From positions 3,614,265 to 3,678,264 of the forward strand of contig CAJINV010000007.1 of NCBI GenBank assembly GCA_905178155.1: 64,000 nt of DNA, written 5' to 3'. The stretch is from Amoebophrya sp. A120. Lineage: Eukaryota; Sar; Dinophyceae; Syndiniales; Amoebophryaceae. Shown here piece by piece: positions 23,489-35,904 of the stretch. The translations under genes were made by a program, and so were the position numbers. Every line of letters starts with the position of its first letter. Within the stretch, counting starts at the first letter, position 1. The notes beneath the pieces are model-generated. The model ran no database searches. It was not told the origin of the DNA and saw nothing but the letters and a program-made list of their open reading frames with translations.

Positions 23489-24076
23489 TCAAGATCGACG
23501 TCCTATCGATGATTCTGTGCGATACTACCGTGGACTTTTTCAAGGAAATTTTTGCAAGAGACCTATATCATGTACATCTTTGGACCGCAGATCGGTTTTG
23601 CGCATGCAGTTTCAATTTGAGTTTTTCCACGCAAGCAATAGCAAACAATAACAATCCATTTCTTGCTGGTATCTATCTGCTCGGAGGTGCAGGCGCTTCT
23701 ACAACCAAATACCTTGGCCGGCGTCGCCCTAGTGGTAGTGCTTCGTAGCGGAGGTGATCAGCTCATGCACAGCATTACCATCACCATCACGAACACGAGC
23801 GCACCATTGAGACCATTAAGATAAGCGAGAGTCTCAGTGAAGAATGCTTTGGGTTCGGACCACAACCTGGAGCGGCTAGAAGCAGAAAGTGTTGAGAATG
23901 AGAGCACCTGCGGCCAGCTAGGAGGGAGAGCGAGCGCGAGTGTCACGGATCTAATTCCGATTGTTTTTCTACGAGGTTCGTATGAGCTTCAAATGCCAAC
24001 GCGCGAGTAAAGATTCACTTTATTCACCAGGAGAAGATTCAAAGCAAAGCTGCAACCCGTTTCTCCAGCAGCGACC
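23489..24076. other. Intergenic spacer
   Basis: About 590 bp between the allantoicase stop and the XDH start. Short open frames only; no domain, repeat or RNA gene seen. Confidence 0.5.
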
Positions 24077-27000
24077 ATGCCGGTCCGTTTTTCTCTGAAC
24101 GGTCTGACGCACGAGGTGCCTGACGAAAATTTCGACATCGAACTGACAGTCCTGCAATACCTCCGAAAGTTCACCACCCTCCACGGCACGAAACTGGCCT
24201 GCGGCGAAGGCGGCTGCGGCGCGTGCACCGTGCTACTCTCCGAGCTGCCAGACACGAATAAAGATGGGAAAAGTAAACGTGGTGTGAAGCACAAAGTTGT
24301 CAACGCGTGCATTTTTCTTCTCGCGGACGCGCACGGGAAGCATGTGACGACAATCGAGGCCGTGTCGGAGATCACGAGGAACGAGAATGGGAAAGAGCAG
24401 CTTCATCCGCTACAACAGTCCTTGGTTGATCACCATGGCTCCCAATGCGGGTACTGCACGCCCGGGTTTGTCGTCAGCATGCTGCCGACGTTTCACGATG
24501 GTGTCTCCACAAAGAGCGGGACATCATCAAACCGGCATGTTGAAAACGAAAAAACCATTCACGACACCGATATCGAGGAGGTTTTGGACGGGAATCTCTG
24601 CCGCTGCACGGGATACCGGTCGATTTTGCAGTCCTTCAAGACTGCTTTCAAAGATGAATACGGGAAAAACGACAAGTGTACGGGGAAGAAGTTTGGGGAG
24701 TTTGTGGACAAAGTCGTTTTTCCACAGTTGAAGAAGCTGCAAACGACGACGGCCGTTTCGACCACGGCACCCGGCGCTAGTCCTGCTGCCGCGTTGAAAA
24801 CCGTGATAAAGCACGAAGGTGTACAAGGCGCGGTCGTCTATCCCGGTACCTACCACCAACCGACCACAGTGCAGGAAGCGATCCAGATCGCAAAGTCTAG
24901 CGGGAATTTCCGCTACCAAGCGGGCGCGACGGAACGGAAGATCGAGCAGTTGAAGATTTCTGGGCGGTTTAAGTACCCGCTGGACCTGATCTCCCTGAAC
25001 AACATAGAGGAAATTTGTTCGGAGAAACACATGGAACTCGTGGATGTTGATCAGGACCTAGTTCCATCGAAAAACAAAAAATTCGAAGACCTCGTTCCGG
25101 AAGTGCAGTTTACCATTCCTGCCAATCTGCCCCTCGCGGACATTGAAAATCGGTTTCGGAAGTTTCTGGACTTTTCGAAACATGCAAAAGACCAGCAGAG
25201 CAGCTACATCGCGCAGGTGATACGAGCCTATTTGGAAATGTTCAAATGGTTTGCGGGACACCAGATCCGGAACGTTGCCACTTTTTCCGGAAATTTAATC
25301 ACCGCAAGTCCGATCGCGGACTTGGCGCCGGTGCACATGGCCGTGGGGTGTAAGGTTGAGGTCGCAACTGATGAGGGGGACGGTGGAGCGGCACCTTCAC
25401 AGGCGGCTTCTGGTGCTGGTGGAACTACGGCAGCCGCAAAGAAGACAAAGCCGCGTAAGTCCTTCCCGATTGACAACTCGTTTTTCACGGGGTACAGGAA
25501 AACGGTTTTATCCGACAGTCCAACCGACATTTTACACTCTTTCCACATCCCTTTGGGGACAAGAGACGGGTCGGACGAGAGAAATGTGCTGAAGAAGGAT
25601 CATGTCGGGGAACATCAAGGCCGCGAAGTGAGTGTCACATACAAGAAGTTCATCCGGGCCTACAAAGCGTCGAGACGGAAAGAGGACGACTTGAGCATTG
25701 TCAACGGTTGCTTCTTCGTCGAAATGGCAGTGGAAAACACGACCATCAGCAGTCAAAAAGAAGAGTTGTACGAAGAAGAAACCACAATCCCCACAGTGCA
25801 GTCCTGCCGGTTCGCGTTCGGCGGGTTAGCGCCCTTCACCCGCAGGTGCACACCCTTGGAAAAGTTCTGGGAAGGAAAAAAGTGGACGAGCGAGAATTTC
25901 CAGACGTCCATCCCGCTGATCACCGACTTTTTCCAGCTGCCCCCCGACGTCCCAGGCGGCATGCCCATGTTCCGGAAGTTGTTGGCGCGAAGTTTGTTTT
26001 TCAAGTTTTTCAAGGAAGTGGAAGAGGAAATCTTCGGGCCGGAATCGCCGGTGAGGTTGTTGAAGACCACAACCGCAGCTACTGTGCAGCGGCCAAAGAG
26101 AGCAAAGACGCAAGAAAAATCTTCTTCATCTGTTGATCAGCACAACAAGCTTAAGCTTGCCCTGTCACAGCACTCTCCGAAATCTCTGCTTTCAATGCAA
26201 GACGCTCCGATGGCACACCAGCACTTCCCGATCGACAAAATCGGGGATATGAACAAGACCGCGAACACCCGTCACCTTGCGGCGCATCTGCACGTCAGCG
26301 GAAAGGCGGCCTACAGCTACGACCAAGTTCTCCCGGCGACAGCCTGTAACGCGGGTGGTGCGGGGAGCGGTGATACAGATTATGCTGGACGATCTGGAAA
26401 AAACAGACATTATCCGAAAACCAACCCGACCGACACGATGTTCGTTGATTTCGTTCTCTCCAACAAACCGCACGCCAAAATCAAGTCCTTCGATTTCTCT
26501 GAAGCGGAAAAAGTAACCGGCTACATCGGCAATCTGACTCTCGAAGATCTCAACTTCTGCAAGACGGTCGGACCGATCATGCACGACGACGAGATTTTTC
26601 CAGCGGACAACGTCGTCAACCACTTGGGCCAAGTGGTCTGCTGCGTAGTCGCGGATTCTCGGGAGGCGGCGAGAGAGTGCGCGATGGTGACGAGCATTGT
26701 GTGGGACGAAGAAACCAAATTCGATTTCACCATCTCCATTGAAGAAGCGATTGCGAAAAAAAGCTTCCACCATGTGCTTTTTGTGCCGGAGGAGAAGAAA
26801 CACAAACCGCACCAGGTGTGGACGCAGCGGGAACCAATAGGGACGAAGTCGTTTGAAGAAGTTGAGCGGTTTTTTAAAAGAGGAGGGGATGTGTTACAGA
26901 CACGGAAGCAAGGTGAAGGCGAAGCACTTCCCCCGCCCGTTGTGGACGATAATGATACCCCGACTGGGAGTAAAGATCCCCGTTTGTCTGACGGCGAAGA

Positions 27001-30000
27001 GGAGGAACCTGAAGCAAAACAAAAACCACCACAAGCCACGAAATTTCACTCCAGGTTGAAGGCCACTTCCAATTTTTTCCACACGGGAAAACTCCAACCC
27101 CGCGTCGCCCCCCAATCCGGCAAAGACACCCCGCTCGCCTTCACCCGGAGATTACAAACCAGTCTCCCCCCGCCAGCGACGTTCATCCCCCCGCTGCGAC
27201 TCCTTTCGGAGCAAATGGACAAAGAGAAGGCGGCGAAAAAGGCGGTGGACGACGCGATCGCGAAACAGAAGGAAAAACCGCAAGTGGATGTTCTTGAACC
27301 AAAAGCACATAATTCAGATTTCGAAGAAATCCAGTCTGAGATTTACATGGGCGGGCAGGAGCATTTTTACTTCGAAACGCACTCGACCGCGGTGGAAATG
27401 TTGTCAAACAACGAGGAAGTCATAGTCTACAGCTCAACGCAGAACGTCGCGGAATCGCAGGCGTTCATATCCGAGGTGTGCGGCATCCCGAATCACAAAG
27501 TCCACGTAAAGGTGACGCGACTAGGTGGCGGCTTCGGCGGAAAGGAGACGAGAAGTTGTCTCCTCGGGGTCTACCCGGTGTTAGCGTGTCAGAAATACGG
27601 GAGAAATCAGCCTGGCGGGGTTGGAGCGAACAAGTGCAAGTTTCTACTCGAAAGAGACACGGACTTCAAATGGAGCGGGCAGAGACACAGCTTTGTCGCG
27701 CAGTACCGAATGTTGTTGAACAAAAAGGAGAAAAAGATCCAGGCGATTGACTGCAAGTTGTTCGCGAACGCGGGGTGCTCGTACGACTTGTCTAATCCGG
27801 TGTTGAACCGCGCGATGCTGCATGTGGAGAACTGCTTGAACATCGAGAATTTGCGCGTGCAGGGCTTTCTGTGCAAAACCAACATCCCGTCGAATACCGC
27901 GTTTCGGGGATTCGGCGGCCCGCAGGGGTTGTTCGTCGCGGAAACGATGTACCAGAAGGCGGCGGACTATCTGGGAGTGAGTAGGGAAGACTTGTACGAA
28001 AAACAGATGTACAGATCTTTAGTAGCATTAAGGTCGCCGAAAGGGAGTCAGAGGAAGGAGCTGGCGCTTTGTTCAGGTGGTTCAGGAGCATCTCCAGAAA
28101 AGGCCGCTGCAACATCACCAACAAAAGGGGGTACGGGAAGGGCGCACCAAAATGATCGCAAGTCCGAGTTCACCCAAGCCGCTGCTGCGAGCAAGGGAAG
28201 TCTGGAGGACACGCCGGCTTTGGCAACAGGCTCGAACCATTCGTCTCCGAGTAGCAAAAGGATAGTCCTTCCACCGCAGCAGCAGGTAGTACAGACCCCG
28301 CTTTTCAACCTCCAACCCGCGGGACCACATCAACTCGGCTTGCAGCAAACGTCGGGCGACTTGCTGAAACAAAAGCCGAAATTGAAGCTGCTGAGTAGCA
28401 CCGGATTATTACAGTTGAAGACGGCCGCGATTCAACTACCAAAGCCCATCGATTTGAAAAGAAAGCAGGAAAAAAACAAAAACCTCCATACAACTACACA
28501 GGGAAACGGCTTTTGGCGGCCGACAGTCAACGAAAACGCAGCGGAAGAGGACAAAGAAGATCTGACCTTCTACAACCATCCCATCGGTACCCATGTGCCG
28601 ATTCGGGAAATGGTGAAACAGATCACTGAAAAGTCGCAGTTCAAAAGCCGGCAAAAAGAAATCGAGGACTTCAACAAGAAGAACAAGTTCGTGAAACGCG
28701 GAATCGCTTTGATCCCTACGAAATACGGGATTTCCTTCACGGCGAAGCACTTAAACCAGTCCGCCGCACAGGTGAACCTGTACAAAGACGGCACTATTCT
28801 CCTCCACCACGGCGGACACGAGATGGGCCAGGGGGTGCATACGAAAGTCGCTTCTATCGCTGCGCTGATGTTCGGGGTGCCGATAAAGTTAGTGCACGTC
28901 ATGGAGACCGACACCAGTAACATTCCGAACACCAGCCCGACGGCGGCGAGCACGGGGTCGGACTTGAACGGGTTTGCGTGTCAGATGGCGTGTGCGGAAC
29001 TGCTAGAGAGGTTGGAAAAGATTTTGAAAAAGCACGGGCTGAAAGTCGTTGCGGATAATGAGGAAATGTTAATGAACGTGAACAAATCGTACAGTAGAAG
29101 AAGAACCAGCACGGCCGGGGAGGAGATCGTAGACCGGATCCCGACGAAAAGCACGGTGAAAGGAGGGAAAGAAGTAGATGAGGGAGTGGACGAAGAGAGC
29201 TCTGCTGACGATGGCGCTGATGTTATTTCCACCGGCGGCGGACAGGGACACAATCCCAGCAAAATCCCGTTCAGGAGGATCGATTGGACTTTGTTTGAGC
29301 AATCTTTGTCACCTAAAGCAACTGCTGCAACCGAGACAAATCGCGACGAACTCCTATTGCTGGAGAAGCAGAAGCTGCTCTCCAAAATCGCTACCGAGGC
29401 CTGGTTCAACCGGATCAACCTGTGCGGCCGCGGGTTTTATGCGACGCCGATTTCCGGTGTGGACTGGGGAAAGTTATCGAATGAAAAAATGTCTGGGTCT
29501 CGAAGAATGCGCGATTTGTCATGCAGCTTTTCCATGACGCATGAGGTCTGGAATGCAGGACCTAGCATGACAGATTCTGTGCGATCTCTCTCATGCCTAT
29601 CCTGCGTGAGAAACTCCCTCCCGACTTGGTCAAAACTGGAGGACTTTTGGCAATCATGCAACGCAGATAATTTATTTTGCATGCTTCAGATTTAGCATGA
29701 CAAGCTGCATTCTTCCAGACCCAGACACTTTTACATTTGATAAAAGTCGGGGAAGAATGAATTCACGGGGGAGCCGTTCTACTACTACTCCTGGGGCGTT
29801 GGGGTGAGCGAAGTGGAGGTAGACACGTTGACCGGCGATTTTCAGACGCTGAGAACGGATTTGATCCACGATGTGGGGCGATCCTTAACGCCGTTGATCG
29901 ACATCGGGCAAATCGAGGGCGCGTTTACGCAGGGTTTGGGATTGTTCACGAGTGAAGAAGTGATCTACTTGCAGAACAAGGACAGAAATTCCGCGAGCCA

Positions 30001-30511
30001 CTTCTCCGTCGGCCCCGGGTTCTACAAAATCCCTGCGGTGGGGAACTGCCCGAGGCGGTTTGAAACACATTTGCTAGAAAATTCCCGCGGCCCGAGCGTG
30101 CTGGGGAGTAAGGCGATCGGCGAGCCGCCGTTGTTTCTCGCGTGTTCGGTCTTCTTCGCGATAAGGGAGGCGTGCCTAGCTTTGGTTTCGGACAAGAAAA
30201 TCAGGAACAAAATCGCGAAGGACATCCGGTTCGACTCCCCGTTAACGGCGGAAAGAATACGGGTGAAATGCGCCCAGATTCTGTTTTTGGCAGGAGAGCA
30301 AGGGAAGAAAAATTCTGCCGCAGTAGAAAAGGAAGTTGGCGAAGAAAGAGCTGAGGTTGCAGTTGCTGCAGGAGAGCGGGAACGGAATGAGGACTTCCCT
30401 GTGGTTGACCCGGAACTCGCTGCCCTCCATCAGGATCTCTTTGAGGATTTCTCCGAGCCCTGTGTTGCCACCGCGTTTGAAAAAGTTCAACACTGGCATG
30501 CCAGGGTTTAG
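24077..30511 (+). CDS. XDH: Xanthine dehydrogenase with large insertions
   Basis: 2053 residues from exons 24077-29474 and 29748-30511. Oxidises hypoxanthine/xanthine to urate using 2Fe-2S, FAD and molybdopterin centres. Visible: first 2Fe-2S site CGEGGCGACTV (~42-50); second site CGYCTPGF (~124) and NLCRCTGYRS (~175); FAD domain (~255-575) with AGHQIRNVATFSGNLITASP and FFTGYRKT; molybdenum domain with GGGFGGKETR (~1150; Glu of bovine E802), SNTAFRGFGGPQG (~1273; Arg of bovine R880), GGHEMGQGVHTK, and catalytic Glu in GSKAIGEPPL (~1921). The two purine-binding residues favour XDH over aldehyde oxidase. The protein is about 700 residues longer than usual because of Lys/Glu/Ser-rich insertions near 26980-27290, 28020-28540, 29050-29330 and 30280-30390. 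The single intron is an introner-like element. Neighbours are the other urate-pathway genes on the same strand. Confidence 0.93.
29475..29742. mobile_element. Introner-like element family F copy 1, in XDH
   Basis: 268-bp element; left end TATCGAATG (diverged), right end CATTTGATA, shared inner repeat GTGTCTGGGTCTGGAAGAATG. Exact duplication AAAGT at 29470-29474 and 29743-29747. Removal gives DWGKSGKNEFTGEPFYYYSW, matching the XDH segment NSGNAFHYFTYG. Inverted relative to the copy at 63346. Confidence 0.9.
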
Positions 30512-31278
30512 GGCTTGGCAACGAGAGTACAGTCCGGAACTCGGAAGTACAGTACTTTCATGGTGCAGCAGCTGGTAACGCGGACGCTGGTGCTGGTCAG
30601 TCTCGTGTTGGGGTCTCTTCTGTGTAGTGAGCACGACACTGAGATGCTATTTCAAGTTCCTAGAAACTTTTCAAAAGACCACAACATCCCGGCTGAACTC
30701 CGCATCGCCATCTACAGTATGTATGAGTCTGCTTCTCCACATCTGTCTCCTGTCTCTGCAATACCAGGAATTAATAGCACTTGATGTGTTGGCCTTATCC
30801 TTGTACTTTTGCAAAGACAGCAGGGGCACGAGCAGCTGCACAGCGATTATGTCGGTTTTTGCAAGTGCTTTTCCAAGAAACTGCGGTTGCGACTGTTACG
30901 ATAGAGGCATCGCAAATCTGTCTGTCTTCTCTTCTGTCGAAGAAGAAATTTCGGTCGACCTCCAAAAGTGGTCTCTAAGTACATGATTCGCATCTGATTT
31001 ATTTCCTGCTTCTTGCTGCAAGGATCTTTGTTACTCTGTCGGCTTAGTTGCAACCCAGATCACCTTTTGCACTTCCACCTGTGCAGGGTCATCATCGGAT
31101 ACCAGGAAAATTTTTCAAAAAGAATTTCCTCCTACACCTACAACTTTCCGTGTACTAAGAAACAAAGTTGCTCCACCTCGGCGACCCTGAAAAACTAAAT
31201 CACTCACGACGTCACACCAGAAGCAATCTCGACCAAGGGCAAGGTCGTGTCATCTCTTGCTCGCGCTATTCCAGCAAG
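30512..31278. other. Intergenic spacer
   Basis: About 770 bp between XDH and the uricase fusion. Open frames are short and unlike known proteins; nothing else seen. Confidence 0.5.
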
Positions 31279-33404
31279 ATGAGCGCCACGATCGTCGCGC
31301 ACAGCCACGGCAAGGCTTCGGTGAAGCTCCTGCGCCTCGCCCGGTCCGGCGAGGATGGGACCGGGCGGCACGAGATGAAAAAGTTCAACGTGCAGATCAA
31401 GCTCCACGGGACGGAGAAGCCGAAAAAAGCCTTCACGAGCCCCGACAACTCCGGTTGTGTTGCGACGGATTCCATGAAAAACACGATTTACGTATTGGCG
31501 CAAAAAAACCCGCTCTGTTCCAAGGAAAAGTTCTCGATCATCGTGGCGAGCCATTTCATCGGGTTGTACCCCCATTTAGTGGACAAAGCGGAGTGCTTGG
31601 TCGAAGAGGAAGTCTGGGAGAGGGTAAGTGTGGATGACCAACCACACAACCACTGTTGGCGCTTGCGATCCGGGACGAATGACGTCCGCTGGTCGAAGTG
31701 TATCGCCGGCGGCGAGGCGTTTCAGAAGTACATCGCGAAAACATATGGGACGAGAGGGAGTACAACTTCTGAATGGAGATTTGTTTTCAAAAGTTTTGAT
31801 GATGTCTGATTCTGCCCACTGTTCTGGTCGTGTTGAGCCAATCTGATACACTTCGCAAATGAAGATTGATTGGTCTGCGTGCACTACTGCAGCAATTACA
31901 ATTTGATTTCGATCACACACGACACTCTCAGGCTGTCTCCTCACTAGCGGTGTGAAAGCGATGACACTTCTAAAATCCACCCAGTCCGCTTGGGAAAAAT
32001 TCGTCCGTGACGGCTACACCTTGTTACCTGACACGACCAACCGAATTCTCGCCTCCGCCATCGATGTCGAGTGGGCTTTTCGGGAGACGCCAAAGATGCC
32101 GGTCACCGCCAACGCGGCGGCAGCCGCTGCTGGTAGGCTTTTTTGTGATTCGGACACATCATCATGATGCGCAAGTGAGTTTCGTCAACGCATGTGACGC
32201 GGTAAAAGAGTCGACGAGGTTGAGCTTGTTAGTGTTAAAAGCCACAGTGCTGACATATGGAGAAATACATTTTCTATCAAAAAATCACACAGACTCGCCC
32301 AACTTCCCCGACTACGACGCTTTCTCAGAAAAAGTTGAAAAAATCCTGATCGACACACTTTGCGGCCCGCCAAACAAAGGCGTCTACAGTACCTCTGTCC
32401 AAGCAACCGTCCACGACATGGCACAGGCCGTGATGTCCAAACACGGGGACTTCATCGAAAAAATCAGCCTCTTCGGCCCGAACCTGCACCACATCCCGTT
32501 TGATTTCTCGAGACTCAACAAAGTCTTGCCGCAAGAAACTTTACCGGAAAAACCGGAAGTTTTCATCGCAACGTCCGAACCCCGGGGGATCATCGAGGTC
32601 ACCTGCAGCATTCCAGCCGGGGACAAGCAGATCGGCCACGTGTTTGACCCACTACCGCGCTCCCCGAAGGCATCAGGAGCTGCATCAAGCGGAACTGCAC
32701 CAGGAACAGAAGACCAAACCGCGACTGGAGATGCTGGTGCACCACCCCCGCCCCCTTTAACCGACATCGAGCTGACCGAGCAGAAAACGGGCGGCCGGAA
32801 CATGAACTTCTTGCAATTTTTGAAGATCACAACCAGACAGCAGTTTCTGGCGAAATTTGACGGCATTTACGAGAAATCGCCGTGGATTTTGGAGTCCGCC
32901 TGGCCCGTGTATGCCTGCGCGATGGATTTTCAGAACGCGTTTGACTTCTTCAAGCACATAAAATCCGTAGTTCAATTTGCAAACGAGGAGAAGAAGTACG
33001 CCTTGCTGCGCGCGCACCCGGATCTCGCCGGCAAGTTGGCCATCGCGACCTTCAAAGTCGTGGGAGACCCAACTCCAGGAGAGCAGGCGGCTGGTTCGCC
33101 GACGAGTGAAGGCGCTGCACCTCCAGTAGAGAAACTCACTACGGAGAGCCAGAAGGAGCAGAAATCCGCGGGGCTTGACCAGTGCAGTGAGGAGGAATTC
33201 AACAAATTTCAGGCCTTGAACGACAAATACAAGGAGAAATTCGCCTTCCCGTTCATTCTCGCGGTGTCGGGGAGGAGTCGGGCAGAAATTTTGGAAATTT
33301 TTGAAAAGCGGATGGAGAACACGGTGGAAGCAGAGTTCGCCGAAGCGATTTCGCAGGTACATAGGATCGCCGAAATCCGCGTGAAGAAATTGCTTGAGTG
33401 TTGA
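31279..33404 (+). CDS. UOX-URAD: Urate oxidase - OHCU decarboxylase fusion
   Basis: 571 residues from exons 31279-31697, 31948-32132 and 32293-33404 (GT-AG introns). Urate oxidase domain (~1-310): VATDSMKNTIYVLA carries the active-site Thr; RWSNGVKAMTLLKSTQSAW matches the SGIKDLxVLKTTQS strand; GVYSTSVQATVHDMA holds the Ser/Gln substrate contacts; FGPNLHHIPFDF holds the Asn-x-x-His segment. After a Pro/Gly/Thr linker (~310-365), UraD (~371-571): FNxFDFFK-like segment, LLRAHPDLAGKLA with the catalytic His, and PFILAVSGRSRAEILEIFEKR. The fusion would turn urate into 5-hydroxyisourate and, after HIUase, OHCU into S-allantoin. Bacillus PucL is a similar fusion with the domains in the opposite order. 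No SKL-like peroxisomal end (LLEC). Part of the purine block with XDH upstream. Confidence 0.93.
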
Positions 33405-33990
33405 GTGGTAGAAGTGGGACCGTGTCATACTTAAGTAGCTTTGAGCTACGTGCTGTAGCCACAGCGGGATTTGTGTTTCTGAGGAAGATTGCTATTGCAC
33501 TAGCACGACGCCAGGAAAATCAAAAATGAATACGATCGCTTCCGCGCCGGTGATTTTCGTTTCACGATCACACAACAAGAACGAGACTAACAATAACAAA
33601 CCTACTAGACTAACAAGACAGCCGCGTCTCCAAGTGCCCCACTTGGGCATACTCATAAGACAGCGTCTTCAAGCAAGAGACAAGGCGCACGTAAAGGATT
33701 GCGCCAGAAATATCTATTTTGAAACTACTGAAGATACGTACAAGGTCTACACGACAGCTCTGAGCACACAAGTACGGCGCTCGCAGTATTTGCAGATGTC
33801 GTACGGAGTGTCACATGTCAAGAAGAAAGAACGACGAGCAGCGACGTGCTAGTACTCGCGATTGGCTATTCGTTCGCGCAGGATGATGAAAGTCGTCAAC
33901 TCGTGTGTTCAAAGTTCTCATTTGTGATGTGCCTGATACTTTTATACCGCCGCGTTTGCGTCGTGACCGTGTGAATTTTTTAGGTCGCCG
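33405..33990. other. Intergenic spacer
   Basis: About 590 bp of ordinary base composition after the uricase fusion. No gene recognised. Confidence 0.45.
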
Positions 33991-35640
33991 GCAGTGTGCT
34001 CACGCCGCTTCCAGTCGGAGAGTCAAAACCCGCCGCGGGAGCAAGTCCGCGCCCAGCGGGCGCGCGTGTTCATTGGGAGGCCGGCGGCCTGGCGCTCGCA
34101 GAAGAAAAACGGAAGGCGCCGGCCTCTGGCCAACACGTTAAAAATCCACGCGGGCCGCTGGAGGAAGGCCCTGCGCTACAGGCGCCCGCCGCAGCGCCTT
34201 GCTAGACGAAGGCAAGGCGAGACATTGGCGGGGTCCTGGCCTGCCCTGTGGCGCGCCTGTCCGTAATTCACGCCCCGGCGCCGCCGGGCCGCCTCGACCG
34301 CCGGCGGAGGTAGAGCGGGCCAACGCCTTCCATCGCAGCCGGCCGGCGGCAATGCCAGGGCCCCGGCCCCGATTGATCGGCGGCGCCCTTCGGCCTCGGC
34401 AGCGGTGGCCCCCCCGCGGGCGGGCGTTGAGCCCCGTCTTTTCCGCATGATTTCCCCCCTTGTTTTTTAATCGGGGAGGGGGCCTGCAGAATGGCACAGC
34501 TAGCAAGCCGGGCCGCCGGTGGAGAAACATCATCGAGAGCCAGCCGGCGGATCAAACTGATGGCGCCGGTTCTAGCAGTGACATCGCCGCCCGCCAGGCT
34601 CCCGCCACTCTGGAGGCCGCCGGCGCCCCCGCGGTATCTATCTATTTGAGCAGTCGCTTGGCGCGGGAAAAACCCGGGAAGCGCTTCAGGCCGTGGGCCC
34701 CTCTTGCAGCCGCGCCGCGCTGGCCCCCCCTCGCTCCTGCCGGGCCAGCCTGTTGGGGCGCGCTTGGGGCCGTTGCGGCCGCAGTTTGACAGGCCCGCCG
34801 TGCCGCCCCATGCCGAGCGGTGTCTGGCGCCGCGCCAGCCGGTGCGTGACGCCCGCACGCCGCGCGCGCGATGCCATCGCCAAGCGCCTCCGTCCTCGCC
34901 CGCGCCTGATCGGACTACGGCGGTGGGAAGCGACCCGCCAGACGAGGCGGCCGGACGAAGATGCGAAGAGCGGGCCCAAATGTGGCGCCGCGCCCTTCCT
35001 TCCAATTTCTGCGCCCGCGCCCCCATGCCACGCCGGGGGCGCGCAGGAAGGTAGGCCGCTGCCCCCTTGCGGCCGACGCACCCACTGGCGCCCGGGTTTG
35101 TTTCCGGGGGAGAGTGCTCGCTGGTAGGCTTTTTTTTTTTGGGCCCCCCCCCCCTGGAGTTGGGCGCATTATGTTGCGCCAGTTTCTTCTTGGTGTTAGT
35201 TACCCTTATCGGCGCGGCCGTGCAGGCAGCACAGCAGGGCCCTGTCTGGCTAGTGGCAGCGCTAGCGCCAATCTGCCGCCCTTGGTTGGCCGTCTACACT
35301 CTGTCCGGTCCTCCGGCGCCCGGCAGATGTGTCGCAAGTTGTCTTCGGGCCGCCGTGGCCGCGCGTTGTTTGTTTGTAGTCTTTGTTGGGTTGTCGTTGC
35401 CGCGCCCGCCGGTTTGATTGTTCGTCGCCACCCACCCAGCAGCGTGGGCACTCTCTCAGTCATGGTTGTGAGTAGTATTCAGCGATTGTGGTGCTCGGAT
35501 CAGTGCGACAAGGCCCACGACTCGCGTAGTGGAAAATCCTGCCTGCCGTGGCCTGGTTGCCGGTGGTCGTCCTCGCACGCATGATTGGGCCGTCGGCCGG
35601 GCGCAGCCACGGCTCACTCTAACGGTAGTTGTTCTCATAC
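33991..35640. other. Second GC-rich gene-free island
   Basis: About 1.65 kb very rich in G+C, open in many frames on both strands but with no coherent protein family match. A homopolymer block (T run followed by G and C runs) lies near 35130-35155. No terminal inverted repeats found at its edges. Confidence 0.55.
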
Positions 35641-35904
35641 CCGAGTGAATACAGCAGGGGAGCTTTTCTCATTTCAAGATGACGAGTGCGAGTGGCCAGT
35701 CGAAGTTTGATAAGTGGACATCGAAGAGAGGAACTGCAACGTCGCAACCGCCGTGAGTCGGTGGTAGCGCTCATCTTAATTTCTATCTTCATCAATTTTC
35801 TAGCTGTATTTCGTTCATCTTCATTATCATGTAGAAGTCACACCTACACGCAGTTTCGGTTTCTCCGTTCTTCTGAAAGCCGGACTTGTTTGCGACAAAG
35901 CACG

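Noticed and set aside
34138-35127. Long frames in the second GC-rich island
   Set aside because: Same reason: multiple overlapping frames on both strands, no domain, no splice context.
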